The notes beneath the pieces are model-generated. The model ran no database searches. It was not told the origin of the DNA and saw only the letters and a program-made list of their open reading frames with translations. Below are positions 9,304-17,804 of a DNA stretch of 64,000 nt, piece by piece (within the stretch, counting starts at the first letter, position 1; every line of letters starts with the position of its first letter). Where the stretch lies: positions 62,001 through 126,000 of the forward strand of contig NZ_JACHEN010000011.1 in the NCBI RefSeq assembly GCF_014205875.1, read 5' to 3'. The position numbers were made by a program, and so were the translations under genes. The stretch comes from Anaerosolibacter carboniphilus (GTDB taxonomy: Bacteria; Bacillota; Clostridia; Peptostreptococcales; Thermotaleaceae).

Positions 9304-9330
9304 TCCCTTTCCCTCTTCCCCTAAATAGTG

Positions 9331-9356
9331 AAGAGAGTAGTAAACACTACTCTCTT
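9331..9356. terminator. Hairpin between yigZ-like and Nudix genes
   Basis: AAGAGAGTAGT / ACTACTCTCTT stem with a short T run on the plus side. It probably terminates the Nudix transcript. Confidence 0.55.
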
Positions 9357-9361
9357 TTATA

Positions 9362-9793
9362 TTATACCACTAATTCATTTCTTACTAAGCTTTTATATTT
9401 TCTATAGGAGAGGCTAACTAGTGATTGATCTTGACTGTAAGTGATTTTTTCAATTGCTTCATCAATCGGAAAAAAAACAGCTTCTTTAAACCCTAACTCT
9501 TCATTCACTCTACAAAGATCGCTAGACGCAGTCATTAAATACCATGTAATTTCATTACAAACAGGACGCTGTCTCGTAATAGAATAAAATTCGTAACAAG
9601 TTTCTCCAATTGGTGAGATAATTTCTGCATCAATGCCCGTTTCTTCCTTCACACGGTTTAATGCAGTATCTCTTGAGAGATTCCCATTACGAATTACACC
9701 CTTCGGTAACACCCATTCACCTTTTTCATTTTTCAGAAGCAAGACCTTATCTTCGAAGAACACCACTCCACCTGCACAATTTCTAAAGAGCAT
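9362..9793 (-). CDS. Nudix hydrolase with degenerate Nudix box
   Basis: A 143-aa MutT-like fold. The N-terminus (CAGGVVFFEDKVLLLKNEKG, EWVLPKG) and the box region GVIRNGNLSRDTALN-RVKEETGID are clear. Against the consensus GX5EX7REUXEEXGU, the first Glu is Asn and the RE pair reads NR, while the metal-binding EE is kept. Activity may be altered, although close clostridial relatives with RR at this place are familiar to me. Substrate unknown. The start ATG 9793 has GGAGG upstream. Confidence 0.85.
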   Translation of the reverse strand: MLFRNCAGGVVFFEDKVLLLKNEKGEWVLPKGVIRNGNLSRDTALNRVKEETGIDAEIISPIGETCYEFYSITRQRPVCNEITWYLMTASSDLCRVNEELGFKEAVFFPIDEAIEKITYSQDQSLVSLSYRKYKSLVRNELVV

Positions 9794-10033
9794 AGGCTAA
9801 TTCCTCCCTCCGATTTGTTACTACTATCATATAATAAATAGCAGCCATCCGCAAGACTATTCAGAATTTTTAGCATAAAAACCTATTTCATTAAGCTTAT
9901 GTAAAATTCATATTTCATCGTCCTGCTGCTATTCCTATTATTCCATTTTTTTCAAAATTCATACACATCCTATATATAAATAATTATTTTTTTACACATA
10001 ATAATCTCAGAATGAAGATTAGGAGGTGTTTTT

Positions 10034-10489
10034 CTGCATATTATTTATCATTGTGTAGGTGGTTCCCATTCTTCTACTACTGCTGCTGCAATTCATTTGG
10101 GCTTACTGCCCATGGAATATATCCCAGATAGGCATGACTTCCTGGGTGTTCCTTTTTATGATACACTAGAAAAATGCGACCGAGGAAAAATTATTTTAAG
10201 AGGCATTGATGAAAAAGGTCATAAAATTTATACCTTGAGTCGTCAATTTTCACCTCATCTTGTAATTCCAGCCATACAGGATATGTGGAGAGTTCTTGAA
10301 CAACAAGAGGATGATCTCATGATTGTAAATACGCTACCTACCGTCAATACCCTCATGAAAATAGGTGGTTTTTCATCTAGAAGGTTACAGTGGGTCCGTT
10401 TTGGACGTCCAATCGTTATCAAGGGCACACAATCTACCTATATGAATATTGTAAAGGTTGTTCGACAGATAAAAGAAAAAATCATTTAG
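10034..10489 (+). CDS. DUF3189 family protein, CTG start
   Basis: A 151-aa protein of unknown function found in sporulating clostridia. The true N-terminus lies upstream of any ATG or TTG: from CTG 10034 the frame reads HIIYHCVGGSHSSTTAAAI, matching the family start (M-K-I-I-Y-H-C-x-G-G-x-H-S-S). AGGAGG at 10021-10026 is 7 nt before this CTG. The first in-frame TTG (10097) would delete the conserved glycine-rich motif and has no ribosome-binding site. It converges on and overlaps the HEAT-repeat gene by 4 bp. Confidence 0.8.
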   Translation: MHIIYHCVGGSHSSTTAAAIHLGLLPMEYIPDRHDFLGVPFYDTLEKCDRGKIILRGIDEKGHKIYTLSRQFSPHLVIPAIQDMWRVLEQQEDDLMIVNTLPTVNTLMKIGGFSSRRLQWVRFGRPIVIKGTQSTYMNIVKVVRQIKEKII

Positions 10490-11157
10490 CCGTTACGCCT
10501 TTGTTCTATGCTCTGGATGGCTTCACCAAAAGCCATCTTTACATATTGCTTTTCATTTGGATTATTTAGTAGTTTTTGAATCTTCTTAAGCGTTATTTCG
10601 TTACCGAGTTTTCCTAATGCCTTTGCTGCATATTGACGCACTTGGGGTTTTGTATCCATCAAAGCTCTATGAAGATACTCTACACTGGTATCATCTCCAA
10701 TTTTCTTAAGGGCTGAACAAGCTAATCTTCTCACATTTCCATGATGATGTCTCATATCACGATAAACAAGGTCTAGTAATTCCTTTGCATTCAATTCTCC
10801 TATAATCCAAATCAGCATCATCTTATCCTCAGGGTTTTTAAAATTATCATATTTTGTTTTTATATCATTTATGATTCGCATCCTTTCCTCGGGGTTCAAG
10901 CTATGAATCAAGGTCAATCGATCTGCTTTTGTGATTTCCACCATTTTATCTAACAGGGACTTGCTCTTCTGTTTTTTAGAAAAGAGCTTTGACTTTGCCA
11001 ATATAAGGTCTTCATTGACTTGCTCGATAGTTTTCCTTCGAATCTTTGCCAGTAGTGGTACACTCTTTCCCTCCCGATAAAGGAGATAAGTGAGCATATA
11101 GTCCTCTATTTGATCTATATGCTCCCAATTTAGCGACTGATTATTATTTGAAATCAT
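10486..11157 (-). CDS. HEAT-repeat protein
   Basis: A 223-aa soluble protein. The C-terminal half holds PBS-lyase-type HEAT repeats (VRRLACSALKKIGDDTSVEY, VRQYAAKALGKLGNEITLKK), a scaffold for protein-protein contact. The N-terminal ~100 residues are helical and unrecognised. The start is taken as ATG 11157, which has GGAG/GAGG immediately upstream; the ATG at 11178 lies inside hflX without one. It sits 4 bp after hflX, so the two are translationally linked. Confidence 0.75.
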   Translation of the reverse strand: MISNNNQSLNWEHIDQIEDYMLTYLLYREGKSVPLLAKIRRKTIEQVNEDLILAKSKLFSKKQKSKSLLDKMVEITKADRLTLIHSLNPEERMRIINDIKTKYDNFKNPEDKMMLIWIIGELNAKELLDLVYRDMRHHHGNVRRLACSALKKIGDDTSVEYLHRALMDTKPQVRQYAAKALGKLGNEITLKKIQKLLNNPNEKQYVKMAFGEAIQSIEQRRNG

Positions 11158-11161
11158 GTCC

Positions 11162-12481
11162 TCACTCCACAACTTCATTTACATTCATTAAATATTTTGC
11201 GTATTTATTATAATCGGCAGGTCCAAGAGTAGTCTCTACGAGCACCCCATCTTCCCTGTACTCTGTTTTCACAACCTTGGTTTTGTCACATAAGTAGGAC
11301 ACCACATCTCCTTTATCATAAGGCAATAGAAGTTCTACTTTCTTGATATTGCTAAATATCTTCCCCTTGATCATTTCAATCAAAGTATCCAAACCTATAT
11401 CATTTAATGCAGATATATGTATAGCATTTTCTCCTCTAGGTATTAAGTGAGATCGATCTTCCAGCTTGTCAACCTTATTAAATATTAAGATACTTGGCTT
11501 TTCACTTACTCCCAGATCATGCAGAACCTTCTCTGTCACTTTCATTTGCATTTCAAAGTCCTCATTAGTGGCATCCACCACATGTAAGAGCAGGTTTGCT
11601 TCCTTGACCTCCTCCAAAGTAGCTTTAAATGCTTCTACCAACGCGTGGGGGAGCTTACTGACAAATCCAACGGTATCAATTAGGATAAATTCTTCCTTAC
11701 TAGGTAACACCATCTTTCGATGGGCTGTGTCTAATGTTGCAAAGAGCATATCCTCCACATACACTTCTTTCTCTTCCTGCTGCATCCCTGAAATACTCAG
11801 AAATTTATTCATCAAAGTAGACTTTCCCGCATTGGTATATCCAACCAAGGCAACAATAGGAATCTCACTCTTTTTGCGCTTTGTTCGCTGGGTTTCTCGG
11901 TTTTTTCGTGTTTCCTCCAACTGGTGACGTATATCTGTTATACGATCCAAGATGTGTCTCCGATCTAATTCTAACTTCTTTTCTCCAGGTCCCTTTGTCC
12001 CGATTCCAGCTCCTGCTCTAGATAGAGAAGCCCCCAACCCCACCAATCTAGGCAATCGATATCGTAGCTGTGCCAATTCTACTTGTAATTTACCTTCTTT
12101 CGATTGGGCACGATGGGCAAAGATGTCAAGGATTAATGTAGTACGATCTATGACCGTTACTCCTATGAGTTCCTCTAAATTTCTAATTTGTGCTCCTGAT
12201 AATTCATCATTAAAAATAACCAAATTTGCATCCAATGCTCTGCATAGAATTTGAATTTCTTCTGCTTTTCCTTTTCCTATGTAATAGGTTGCATCTATTC
12301 GTTGTTTATTTTGAATGGTTATATCCAGAACCTGTGCTCCTGCTGCCTTTGCTAACTCCTTTAATTCTTCCATCGAGCTTTCGATAGTAGTTACCTCGTC
12401 TCTGCTTCCAGTACTTAACCCCACCAATATGGCTCTCTGCTCAATCGTATTTATAATTTCATTGTTCTCATTAAACTGCAT
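11162..12481 (-). CDS. hflX: GTPase HflX
   Basis: Ribosome-associated GTPase that splits stalled or hibernating ribosomes. An N-terminal HflX domain and a glycine-rich linker ([18 protein letters not shown]) precede the G domain: G1 [10 protein letters not shown]3 DTVGF, G4 NKVD, and a C-terminal domain. About 439 aa, normal length. TTG 12493, GTG 12490 and ATG 12481 are all possible starts; ATG 12481 has the best spacing to GGTG. It is co-transcribed with the HEAT-repeat gene. Confidence 0.95.
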   Translation of the reverse strand: MQFNENNEIINTIEQRAILVGLSTGSRDEVTTIESSMEELKELAKAAGAQVLDITIQNKQRIDATYYIGKGKAEEIQILCRALDANLVIFNDELSGAQIRNLEELIGVTVIDRTTLILDIFAHRAQSKEGKLQVELAQLRYRLPRLVGLGASLSRAGAGIGTKGPGEKKLELDRRHILDRITDIRHQLEETRKNRETQRTKRKKSEIPIVALVGYTNAGKSTLMNKFLSISGMQQEEKEVYVEDMLFATLDTAHRKMVLPSKEEFILIDTVGFVSKLPHALVEAFKATLEEVKEANLLLHVVDATNEDFEMQMKVTEKVLHDLGVSEKPSILIFNKVDKLEDRSHLIPRGENAIHISALNDIGLDTLIEMIKGKIFSNIKKVELLLPYDKGDVVSYLCDKTKVVKTEYREDGVLVETTLGPADYNKYAKYLMNVNEVVE

Positions 12482-12601
12482 ATTTTTCACCAACCTCGTT
12501 TTTTTCTATACTCATTATTATACTCGAAAATAACAAAAACACATCTAAAACTTTATACTGGGCTATTATCTATGTAGCGATAATCACAAGCGCAATCAAA
12601 T

Positions 12602-13546
12602 TCACTTTTCATTCTCATTCCGACCCTTTGTTTCCGTCTGCTTTCTTAAGCGGATCTTATCCCAATTACGTTTAAGATACGTAAACAAAAAGAATAGCGG
12701 TATGCATACGAAGATGAAAGGCAACAGCATCACCACAATAATGATGAAGCCTTTGAATATTCGCCCAAGCATTTCAATGGAATCATTAAACCCTCTCTTT
12801 ATGCTCACGCTTAACAAATCACTATTTCCTTCCGTAATCTTTTGAACCTCAACGATTTCAATTTCAATGGTCGCATAATTCACAAGACTATCCCATTTGC
12901 GGATGGTGCCTGTAAGATTTTCAATCTGATACCGTAACTCAGAGAGCTCTCTCTCCAATTCAATGATATCCTTCACCGCTTTAGCTTTCCTTAATATCTC
13001 TAGTAATCTTTCCTCCTGTATCTGAAGGGCCTTTAACCTGGCCTCTGTATCAAAATACTGACCTGTTATATCTTCTCCCCTCGTTTGACTTCCAGTAATA
13101 TTCCCCAGTTTCTCCACTGCCAATAAAAAAGATTCAAAGGTGCTCTCAGGAATCCGTATGGTGATATATGCCCTTCTATTTTGAATGTCTCTTTTTTCGT
13201 TGTACTGTCTTCCTGATATGTCTGACTTTTCAATATATCCACCCTGCATTTTTGTTCTATCTAGAATAGCACTGGTTACCTCATCAAAACTTTGGGTCTC
13301 CATTTGAACATTTGCAGATTTGATAATCTTCCTTTTGTTTCCCTGAATACTATTTTCGTTCATCTGGACTGCATTCCTATTGTTATCCTTACCCGTATTG
13401 CTTAATCCTCCTGCTGCCTCTGCAGCGGGCTCTGGTACTGCAGACATCGCCTGCTGTGCAGTCTTCGCACTGCAAGCTGACAAAAGCATCATCCCAATTA
13501 TGCAACAGACCGCTATAGCTACATTTTTCCATATTTTTTTATACAA
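12602..13546 (-). CDS. DUF4349 lipoprotein
   Basis: A 314-aa membrane-attached protein. Signal helix and lipobox LSAC come first, then a low-complexity linker, then DUF4349 (~residues 75-285) with central coiled coil (LEILRKAKAVKDIIELEREL), and a C-terminal transmembrane helix (IIIVVMLLPFIFVCIPLFFL). The start is TTG 13546, which has AAGGAGGGG 8 nt upstream. An ATG-type start at 13579 would put charged residues before the signal peptide. Function unknown. Confidence 0.85.
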   Translation of the reverse strand: MYKKIWKNVAIAVCCIIGMMLLSACSAKTAQQAMSAVPEPAAEAAGGLSNTGKDNNRNAVQMNENSIQGNKRKIIKSANVQMETQSFDEVTSAILDRTKMQGGYIEKSDISGRQYNEKRDIQNRRAYITIRIPESTFESFLLAVEKLGNITGSQTRGEDITGQYFDTEARLKALQIQEERLLEILRKAKAVKDIIELERELSELRYQIENLTGTIRKWDSLVNYATIEIEIVEVQKITEGNSDLLSVSIKRGFNDSIEMLGRIFKGFIIIVVMLLPFIFVCIPLFFLFTYLKRNWDKIRLRKQTETKGRNENEK

Positions 13547-13884
13547 TGTGAACCCCTCCTTTCCAACTCCCTTAATCACTAATATCTTATAAAATATATT
13601 CCATACATTTTTTCAATTTCCTGTTTTATATGGAACAAATCCCCATTTAATATATATGAATTCATTCCCTTTCTTAAAGTTATAGTTCATGCGTAACTTT
13701 AACTTTAAATTTTTATCAGTGGATCAGGGATTTTCGATTATGTAATCTTACATATAAGTTGCAAGTATCGACAATACCGCTTATACTACAGTTTTGCATA
13801 TTATTTGCGCATTCTTCCTGCATAAACTTAGCCAAATTTGCGAATGTTATTACTGCTATAAATATTTTTGAAAGGAAGTTATAT

Positions 13885-14052
13885 ATGCGTATTAATGGTA
13901 TAACTGGAGATAGAGTAATCGTTACTGGCACTTACAGAAATGAGTTTGGTAAGAAAATAAGATTGGATGCAGGTGAAGCTTTTCCCGCATGTCCTAGAGA
14001 AGGCAAATCCGTAGAGTGGGAAATGGTTGAAGATGAATCAAGGCCCCTCTAG
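13885..14052 (+). CDS. YjzC-like small protein
   Basis: A 55-aa protein starting at ATG 13885 behind AAAGGAAG. The segment GTYRNEFGKKIRLDAGEAFP-CPREGKSVEW resembles the short YjzC-type proteins of Firmicutes, whose function is unknown. The frame stays open upstream to 13759, but that extension has no ribosome-binding site and no similarity. Medium confidence because the family is small and short. Confidence 0.6.
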   Translation: MRINGITGDRVIVTGTYRNEFGKKIRLDAGEAFPACPREGKSVEWEMVEDESRPL

Positions 14053-14100
14053 ATTTTAAGTTCTTATATAAATCTCTAAAATTTATTTTTGAGCCACAAA

Positions 14101-14135
14101 CGAAACCCACCTGAAATAAAACATGGTGGGTTTCG
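14101..14135. terminator. Hairpin, probable terminator
   Basis: CGAAACCCACC / GGTGGGTTTCG with a 13-nt loop, in the gap between the convergent YjzC-like and pgaD-like genes. The T run is weak. Confidence 0.5.
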
Positions 14136-14244
14136 TCTGTGGGTTTATGAAAAGTAAATGGCTGCTTGACTGAATATCTCCAATAAAAATCTATGAAACT
14201 CACGTATCTTAGACAGACAGAGATACCTTGTCCTATAACGTCCA

Positions 14245-14646
14245 TCAGACAATGGTTTTTTCTAGCGTTATCCACTTATTATTTTGAAGCTCTTCAACTT
14301 GCTGAATGGGAATTTTGAAGTATTCCGCCAAGGCATCAGATGAAACCGCTTTGGGAAATTGTCGCCTATCCAAATTTCCAAACCTCTGATAGTTGTATTG
14401 TCCCCAGCCAAGCATGATTGTGAAGGCAACAATTGCAGCAATGACAGTAACAGAAATGATTTTCAATGTATCAAATATGTTCTGCATGAAGAATAATTCA
14501 TTATAAATATAGTTTATATTGAAATACCATAAAACCAAGGTTAAAATTGTATAAACAAAAAATCCCAACATATACAACCATCCCAGTACAGTAATAATTG
14601 ACTCAATTATTTTGATTCTCCTCTTTTGTCTACCGTCGATCAACAT
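14245..14646 (-). CDS. pgaD: PgaD-like subunit of poly-GlcNAc synthase
   Basis: A 133-aa membrane protein with two transmembrane helices (IITVLGWLYMLGFFVYTILT and IISVTVIAAIVAFTIML), then WGQYNYQRFGNLDRRQFPKA and a short C-terminal helix pair. This matches PgaD, the small c-di-GMP-receiving partner of the PgaC glycosyltransferase. The start is ATG 14646 (AGGTG upstream), 1 bp before the end of pgaC; GTG 14655 is an alternative. No pgaA/pgaB or icaB deacetylase lies nearby. Confidence 0.8.
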   Translation of the reverse strand: MLIDGRQKRRIKIIESIITVLGWLYMLGFFVYTILTLVLWYFNINYIYNELFFMQNIFDTLKIISVTVIAAIVAFTIMLGWGQYNYQRFGNLDRRQFPKAVSSDALAEYFKIPIQQVEELQNNKWITLEKTIV

Positions 14647-14647
14647 A

Positions 14648-15883
14648 TTATGCACCTAACCCCCTATCAGGGCTATCCCAAACTGCAAATTTTCCTTTTT
14701 TTCTTTGTAATAACGCCTTTGGAATCGCTCTTAACACGACCAAGGCATTAAAGTACCAATAAAGTGTAGGATACCATATTGCCCATAAATAGTATTTTAA
14801 AATGCCAGGATCATATCTCCTATCAATAAACATTGCAACAAAAAATTGAATAATGCATACAAGTGATAGATATGTCCCTGACCAGAATACAGGATAATAG
14901 AATTCTCCGCTTGCGGCGATCTGAATAAATAGTATCACTGTTGATATAATCCATAAAGCCGCCCATAGTATACTGCATGCTTGTTCAATGTAAATAGGTA
15001 CAAGCCTACGATATCTCCAATCTAGAAAAACGTCCCAATGTTTTAGTAGGGCTTCAACACCACCCTGAGCCCACCGGACTCTTTGATTCCAAAATCCTCT
15101 TATCGTTTCTGGAACCAACATCCAGCATATGGCGTTTGGCTCGTACCGCACATCCCAAAATCTTTTCTGCAACTTCCAAGTTACGCCTATATCTTCTGTT
15201 ATGGTATCACGATCCCATAGATTGCAATCTAGCAAGGCGCTTTTTCTATAAGCTACAATTACACCGGATACAGTCATTACTTTTCCAAGTATCCGTTGCG
15301 TTCGTTTGATGAGCCCAATGATACTGGAGAATTCACAAACCTGTACTCTTGCCAAAAGGGAGCTTCTATTTCTAATTCTGGGATTACCCGTAACAGCACC
15401 TACCCTTTCCCCAAAGTGAGGCGTTGTAAAATGAGGTACCATATATCTTAAAGCATCTCTATCTAGAACAGCATCTGCATCAATTCCAACAAGAATCTCT
15501 CCCTTAGAAGCAATCAAAGCTAGATACAATGCATTGGCCTTACCAGCATTTTCTCGTAAATGAATAACACGCAACCGCTCATATTGCTCACTCAATTCCC
15601 TAAGTTTTGTAGCTGTTTGATCTCTACTGCCATCATTTACTGCGATAATTTCGTAGTTTGGATAATTCAGCTGATCTAAATGCCTAATCGTCTCAGCAAT
15701 CGTTGATTCCTCATTATAACAAGGTACTAAAATTGAAACAAAAGGCATTTCCTTTAAGGTCGGAGGTACTTTTCGTTCTCTTCTAAAATAAAAAATTAAG
15801 CCCCCTATCGTCCAAACCATACTCATTAGTAACGGATACCAAAAAACAAATCGTAGAACAAACTGCATCGCTATGGATTGCAT
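14648..15883 (-). CDS. pgaC: Poly-beta-1,6-GlcNAc synthase (GT2), PgaC/IcaA-like
   Basis: A 411-aa processive membrane glycosyltransferase. After an N-terminal helix come the GT2 residues VNDGSRDQT, GIDADAVLD (DxD), TEDIGVTWKL (catalytic base) and QRVRWAQGG (QxxRW), then four C-terminal helices. It polymerises UDP-GlcNAc into biofilm polysaccharide at the membrane. The pairing with a PgaD-like partner separates it from hyaluronan or cellulose synthases. ATG 15883 has only a weak ribosome-binding site; ATG 15868, closer to the family's usual N-terminus, is possible. Confidence 0.88.
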   Translation of the reverse strand: MQSIAMQFVLRFVFWYPLLMSMVWTIGGLIFYFRRERKVPPTLKEMPFVSILVPCYNEESTIAETIRHLDQLNYPNYEIIAVNDGSRDQTATKLRELSEQYERLRVIHLRENAGKANALYLALIASKGEILVGIDADAVLDRDALRYMVPHFTTPHFGERVGAVTGNPRIRNRSSLLARVQVCEFSSIIGLIKRTQRILGKVMTVSGVIVAYRKSALLDCNLWDRDTITEDIGVTWKLQKRFWDVRYEPNAICWMLVPETIRGFWNQRVRWAQGGVEALLKHWDVFLDWRYRRLVPIYIEQACSILWAALWIISTVILFIQIAASGEFYYPVFWSGTYLSLVCIIQFFVAMFIDRRYDPGILKYYLWAIWYPTLYWYFNALVVLRAIPKALLQRKKGKFAVWDSPDRGLGA

Positions 15884-16279
15884 CTAAGCGGGGTAATTTT
15901 TTCAAGATTTAGAATTCTTCAAACTCTTGAAGTCACCTTATTCAAAGAAATTCAAATAAAGCTTTACCCTTTCCCTCCTCTCTGCAGTCTTCATTTCCAT
16001 CCCGCTGATATTAACAAATAGGATCAGTGAGATATACTACTATGATATCACCTTTATCGATTTTTGTCATATTAAGTCGTTTTTGTATTTTTTCTGCTTT
16101 CTTAACAAAACGCCAGCTATAATGCGAGATGATCCAGATTCTTTATATTCTAAGGATCATTAAGAATAAAAAATATGTAACGTCAACCTTATATTGATAA
16201 AATTGGAAAATAGCACTCTTGTTGTTAAAGGCGCGAATCTTATATTTTCTAAATCTGGCAGTTGAAATTCTAAGAACTG
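15884..16279. other. Intergenic region upstream of pgaC
   Basis: About 400 bp without a recognisable gene. A short minus-strand open frame ends in KGDIIVVYLTDPIC and may be a remnant. GGAGGG at ~15980 is not followed by a good start. I looked for a c-di-GMP aptamer here, because PgaCD is c-di-GMP controlled elsewhere, and found none. Confidence 0.4.
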
Positions 16280-16312
16280 AAAAGCCAGGTATCTTTATAC
16301 CTGGCTTTCGGT
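16280..16312 (-). terminator. Rho-independent terminator
   Basis: AAGCCAGGTAT / ATACCTGGCTTT stem with a short loop, just after the stop of the 77-aa gene. Confidence 0.75.
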
Positions 16313-16320
16313 TAAACTTG

Positions 16321-16554
16321 CTAAAACTGTTGAAATTCTATCGTTCCACCTGCTTGCTGGATTGCATTTACCAAAGTGTTTAAGCATAATCCACCACCTA
16401 GAGCAGGTATTCTGACAATTAAGCATATACCACCTGGAGAGGTAATTTCTATAAGATTAAGCAAGTTGATCACTGCACCTGCAGGTATATTAATTCTAAA
16501 AATCGTCCCTGGTAGTTGAGGGCAGCTATCTACCTTCTCTGAGTATACAGACAT
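16321..16554 (-). CDS. Small unknown protein, 77 aa
   Basis: A 77-aa protein rich in Ile, Leu and Gly, starting at ATG 16554 with a very strong GGAGGTGA site. No transmembrane helix or lipobox is obvious. The middle (GGICLIVRIPALGGGLCL) is amphipathic beta-like, with two Cys near the centre and one near the N-terminus. It is monocistronic with its own terminator. No recognised family. Confidence 0.65.
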   Translation of the reverse strand: MSVYSEKVDSCPQLPGTIFRINIPAGAVINLLNLIEITSPGGICLIVRIPALGGGLCLNTLVNAIQQAGGTIEFQQF

Positions 16555-16740
16555 TCAGGTCACCTCCTCTCTTCTTTACTCGATACATACTATGTCCAAG
16601 AAAAAAAGAGGTGACAAGCACTCCATATGAAGGATTTTGTTAAATTTTTATTTTAATCTTTCTACATATTTTCCTCAATTTCTAAGGTTATCACATATTT
16701 CTAAAAAATTTTTTTTGCCAATCCACCATTTTTGAATAAT

Positions 16741-16840
16741 TATTTAACAATTTTATGTTATACTATTTATATGTGCAGGTTTCAATGCACACCCCTTCAA
16801 AAACAGATTCCTTTGCTGCTGGTAGGAATCTGTTTTTACT
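16741..16840 (+). ncRNA. Candidate small RNA
   Basis: A TATACT -10-like box is followed by a small hairpin (GTGCA / TGCAC) and then a strong Rho-independent terminator: AAACAGATTCC / GGAATCTGTTT plus T5 at 16801-16837. No ribosome-binding site is present and no gene precedes it on this strand, so the terminator must serve a short local transcript. No known RNA family is recognised. Confidence 0.35.
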
Positions 16841-16894
16841 TTCTGATAAATGAAACAAATCTAACGGTATGCGTTTCTTTACTCAATTTGATAT

Positions 16895-16936
16895 AATATA
16901 TACGTTCATTTCCAATTGGAAATGAACGTATATATT
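16895..16936. repeat. Perfect 42-bp palindrome at a promoter/5' UTR
   Basis: Two 21-bp arms with no loop, centred on AATT between 16915 and 16916, all 42 positions symmetrical. A TATAAT (16892-16897) overlaps the left edge, and AAGGAG of the 91-aa gene starts a few bases right of it. It could be a repressor operator or, in RNA, a hairpin covering the whole leader. Confidence 0.85.
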
Positions 16937-16953
16937 AATAAGGAGTTGACAAT

Positions 16954-17229
16954 ATGTCCATTCATCATGATATCCATCCCTTTTTAGAAGGTACATGCTC
17001 TGTACAGATTCTCAGTGATTCTCTCCATGCCCCTATATACGGTTGTACATTAGCTATCGAAGATAGCAAATTGATCATCCGCCCACATATCTTGTTTGAT
17101 AATTTCGCCGATGAATTGCTTTTATCCGATCTTGAAACCCTCGAGTTTAACGGTTCTGACTTGATCGTATTAAAGGTTAATAGCTCATCTAATTTAAAAA
17201 CACTAACGATTGTAAAAGAAAAGTATTAG
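16954..17229 (+). CDS. Small unknown protein, 91 aa, downstream of palindrome
   Basis: A 91-aa soluble protein, ATG 16954 with AAGGAG upstream. The pattern of short strands (CSVQILSD, YGCTLAIEDSKLIIRPH, DLETLEFNGSDLIVLKV) suggests a small beta-sandwich. No family recognised. Its expression is likely controlled through the 42-bp palindrome directly upstream. Confidence 0.65.
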   Translation: MSIHHDIHPFLEGTCSVQILSDSLHAPIYGCTLAIEDSKLIIRPHILFDNFADELLLSDLETLEFNGSDLIVLKVNSSSNLKTLTIVKEKY

Positions 17230-17320
17230 CTTCTTTTTTCAAAGTAAGAGATCTTTGAATTATTTGAATATGTCCTTTAAAAACTTGAATCAATTTGTCT
17301 TGTTATGAATATTGTATATT

Positions 17321-17393
17321 AGGAGAAAGGTGGTAATCAGGTGCGTCAATTTTATTTTTGATTAGCCGATACCAACCTCCCTCTCCTTTTTTT
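17321..17393 (+). terminator. Structured leader with terminator, possible attenuator
   Basis: A long imperfect stem (GGAGA..GGTGGTAATCA paired with TGATTA..TACC..ACC..TCTCC) is followed by seven T. A six-codon frame (GTG CGT CAA TTT TAT TTT TGA) lies in its 5' part. It precedes the 58-aa gene and could be either an attenuator or an independent small RNA. Confidence 0.4.
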
Positions 17394-17471
17394 CTTGCCC
17401 TTTAAGTAATTAAGTATGATAAGCCTAATAATGGCTAATACTCAAATAATAGCGTTTTAGGAGGTTTTTAT

Positions 17472-17648
17472 ATGAAAAGAAATAGCAAATCTCGAATTAA
17501 CTCATTTATAGCCATTGGCTTCGGTTCCTCTGACACTGGTATCAATCTTTATTGGAGTAATGATGCGCTAAAAACTCTTGAAAAATATGTACATAAACAA
17601 TTTCCAGAAGACCAGGGTAACCAATCTAAACTGCCAGATGAGAACTAG
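17472..17648 (+). CDS. Small unknown protein, 58 aa
   Basis: ATG 17472 follows a perfect AGGAGG. The product is 58 aa: basic N-terminus, a short hydrophobic stretch (SFIAIGFGSSDTGINLYW) and a charged helix (ALKTLEKYVHKQF). Too short for certain family assignment. The gene is bracketed by a structured leader upstream and a terminator overlapping its own stop, which supports its being a real transcription unit. Confidence 0.6.
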   Translation: MKRNSKSRINSFIAIGFGSSDTGINLYWSNDALKTLEKYVHKQFPEDQGNQSKLPDEN

Positions 17649-17657
17649 GCAGTTTTT
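17628..17657 (+). terminator. Terminator overlapping stop codon
   Basis: AAACTGCC / GGCAGTTT stem followed by TTTTT. The TAG stop lies in the loop/right arm. Confidence 0.75.
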
Positions 17658-17804
17658 TACTTTACCTTCAATATAAAATTTCTAGATATTTATGTAAGAA
17701 AATAATTCGACATTGATATGTCATGGTTCTCAATACAATTTTCTGTATCACCTCTTACGCTTTCGTACACAATATAATTAATAACACAGTAAGGGGTGCT
17801 AGTT

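Noticed and set aside
11466..12533. Several plus-strand open frames over hflX
   Set aside because: Antisense shadows of a strongly conserved gene; no ribosome-binding sites or homology.
15990..16130. Minus-strand frame ending in KGDIIVVYLTDPIC upstream of pgaC
   Set aside because: No start with a ribosome-binding site and no recognisable family; left as intergenic.
15884..16320. Possible c-di-GMP riboswitch before pgaC
   Set aside because: Neither the GGACGCAAAGC core nor a class II fold is present on either strand.
16771..16896. 41-codon frame beginning ATG TGC AGG
   Set aside because: No ribosome-binding site, and it runs through a strong terminator hairpin; better explained as a small RNA region.
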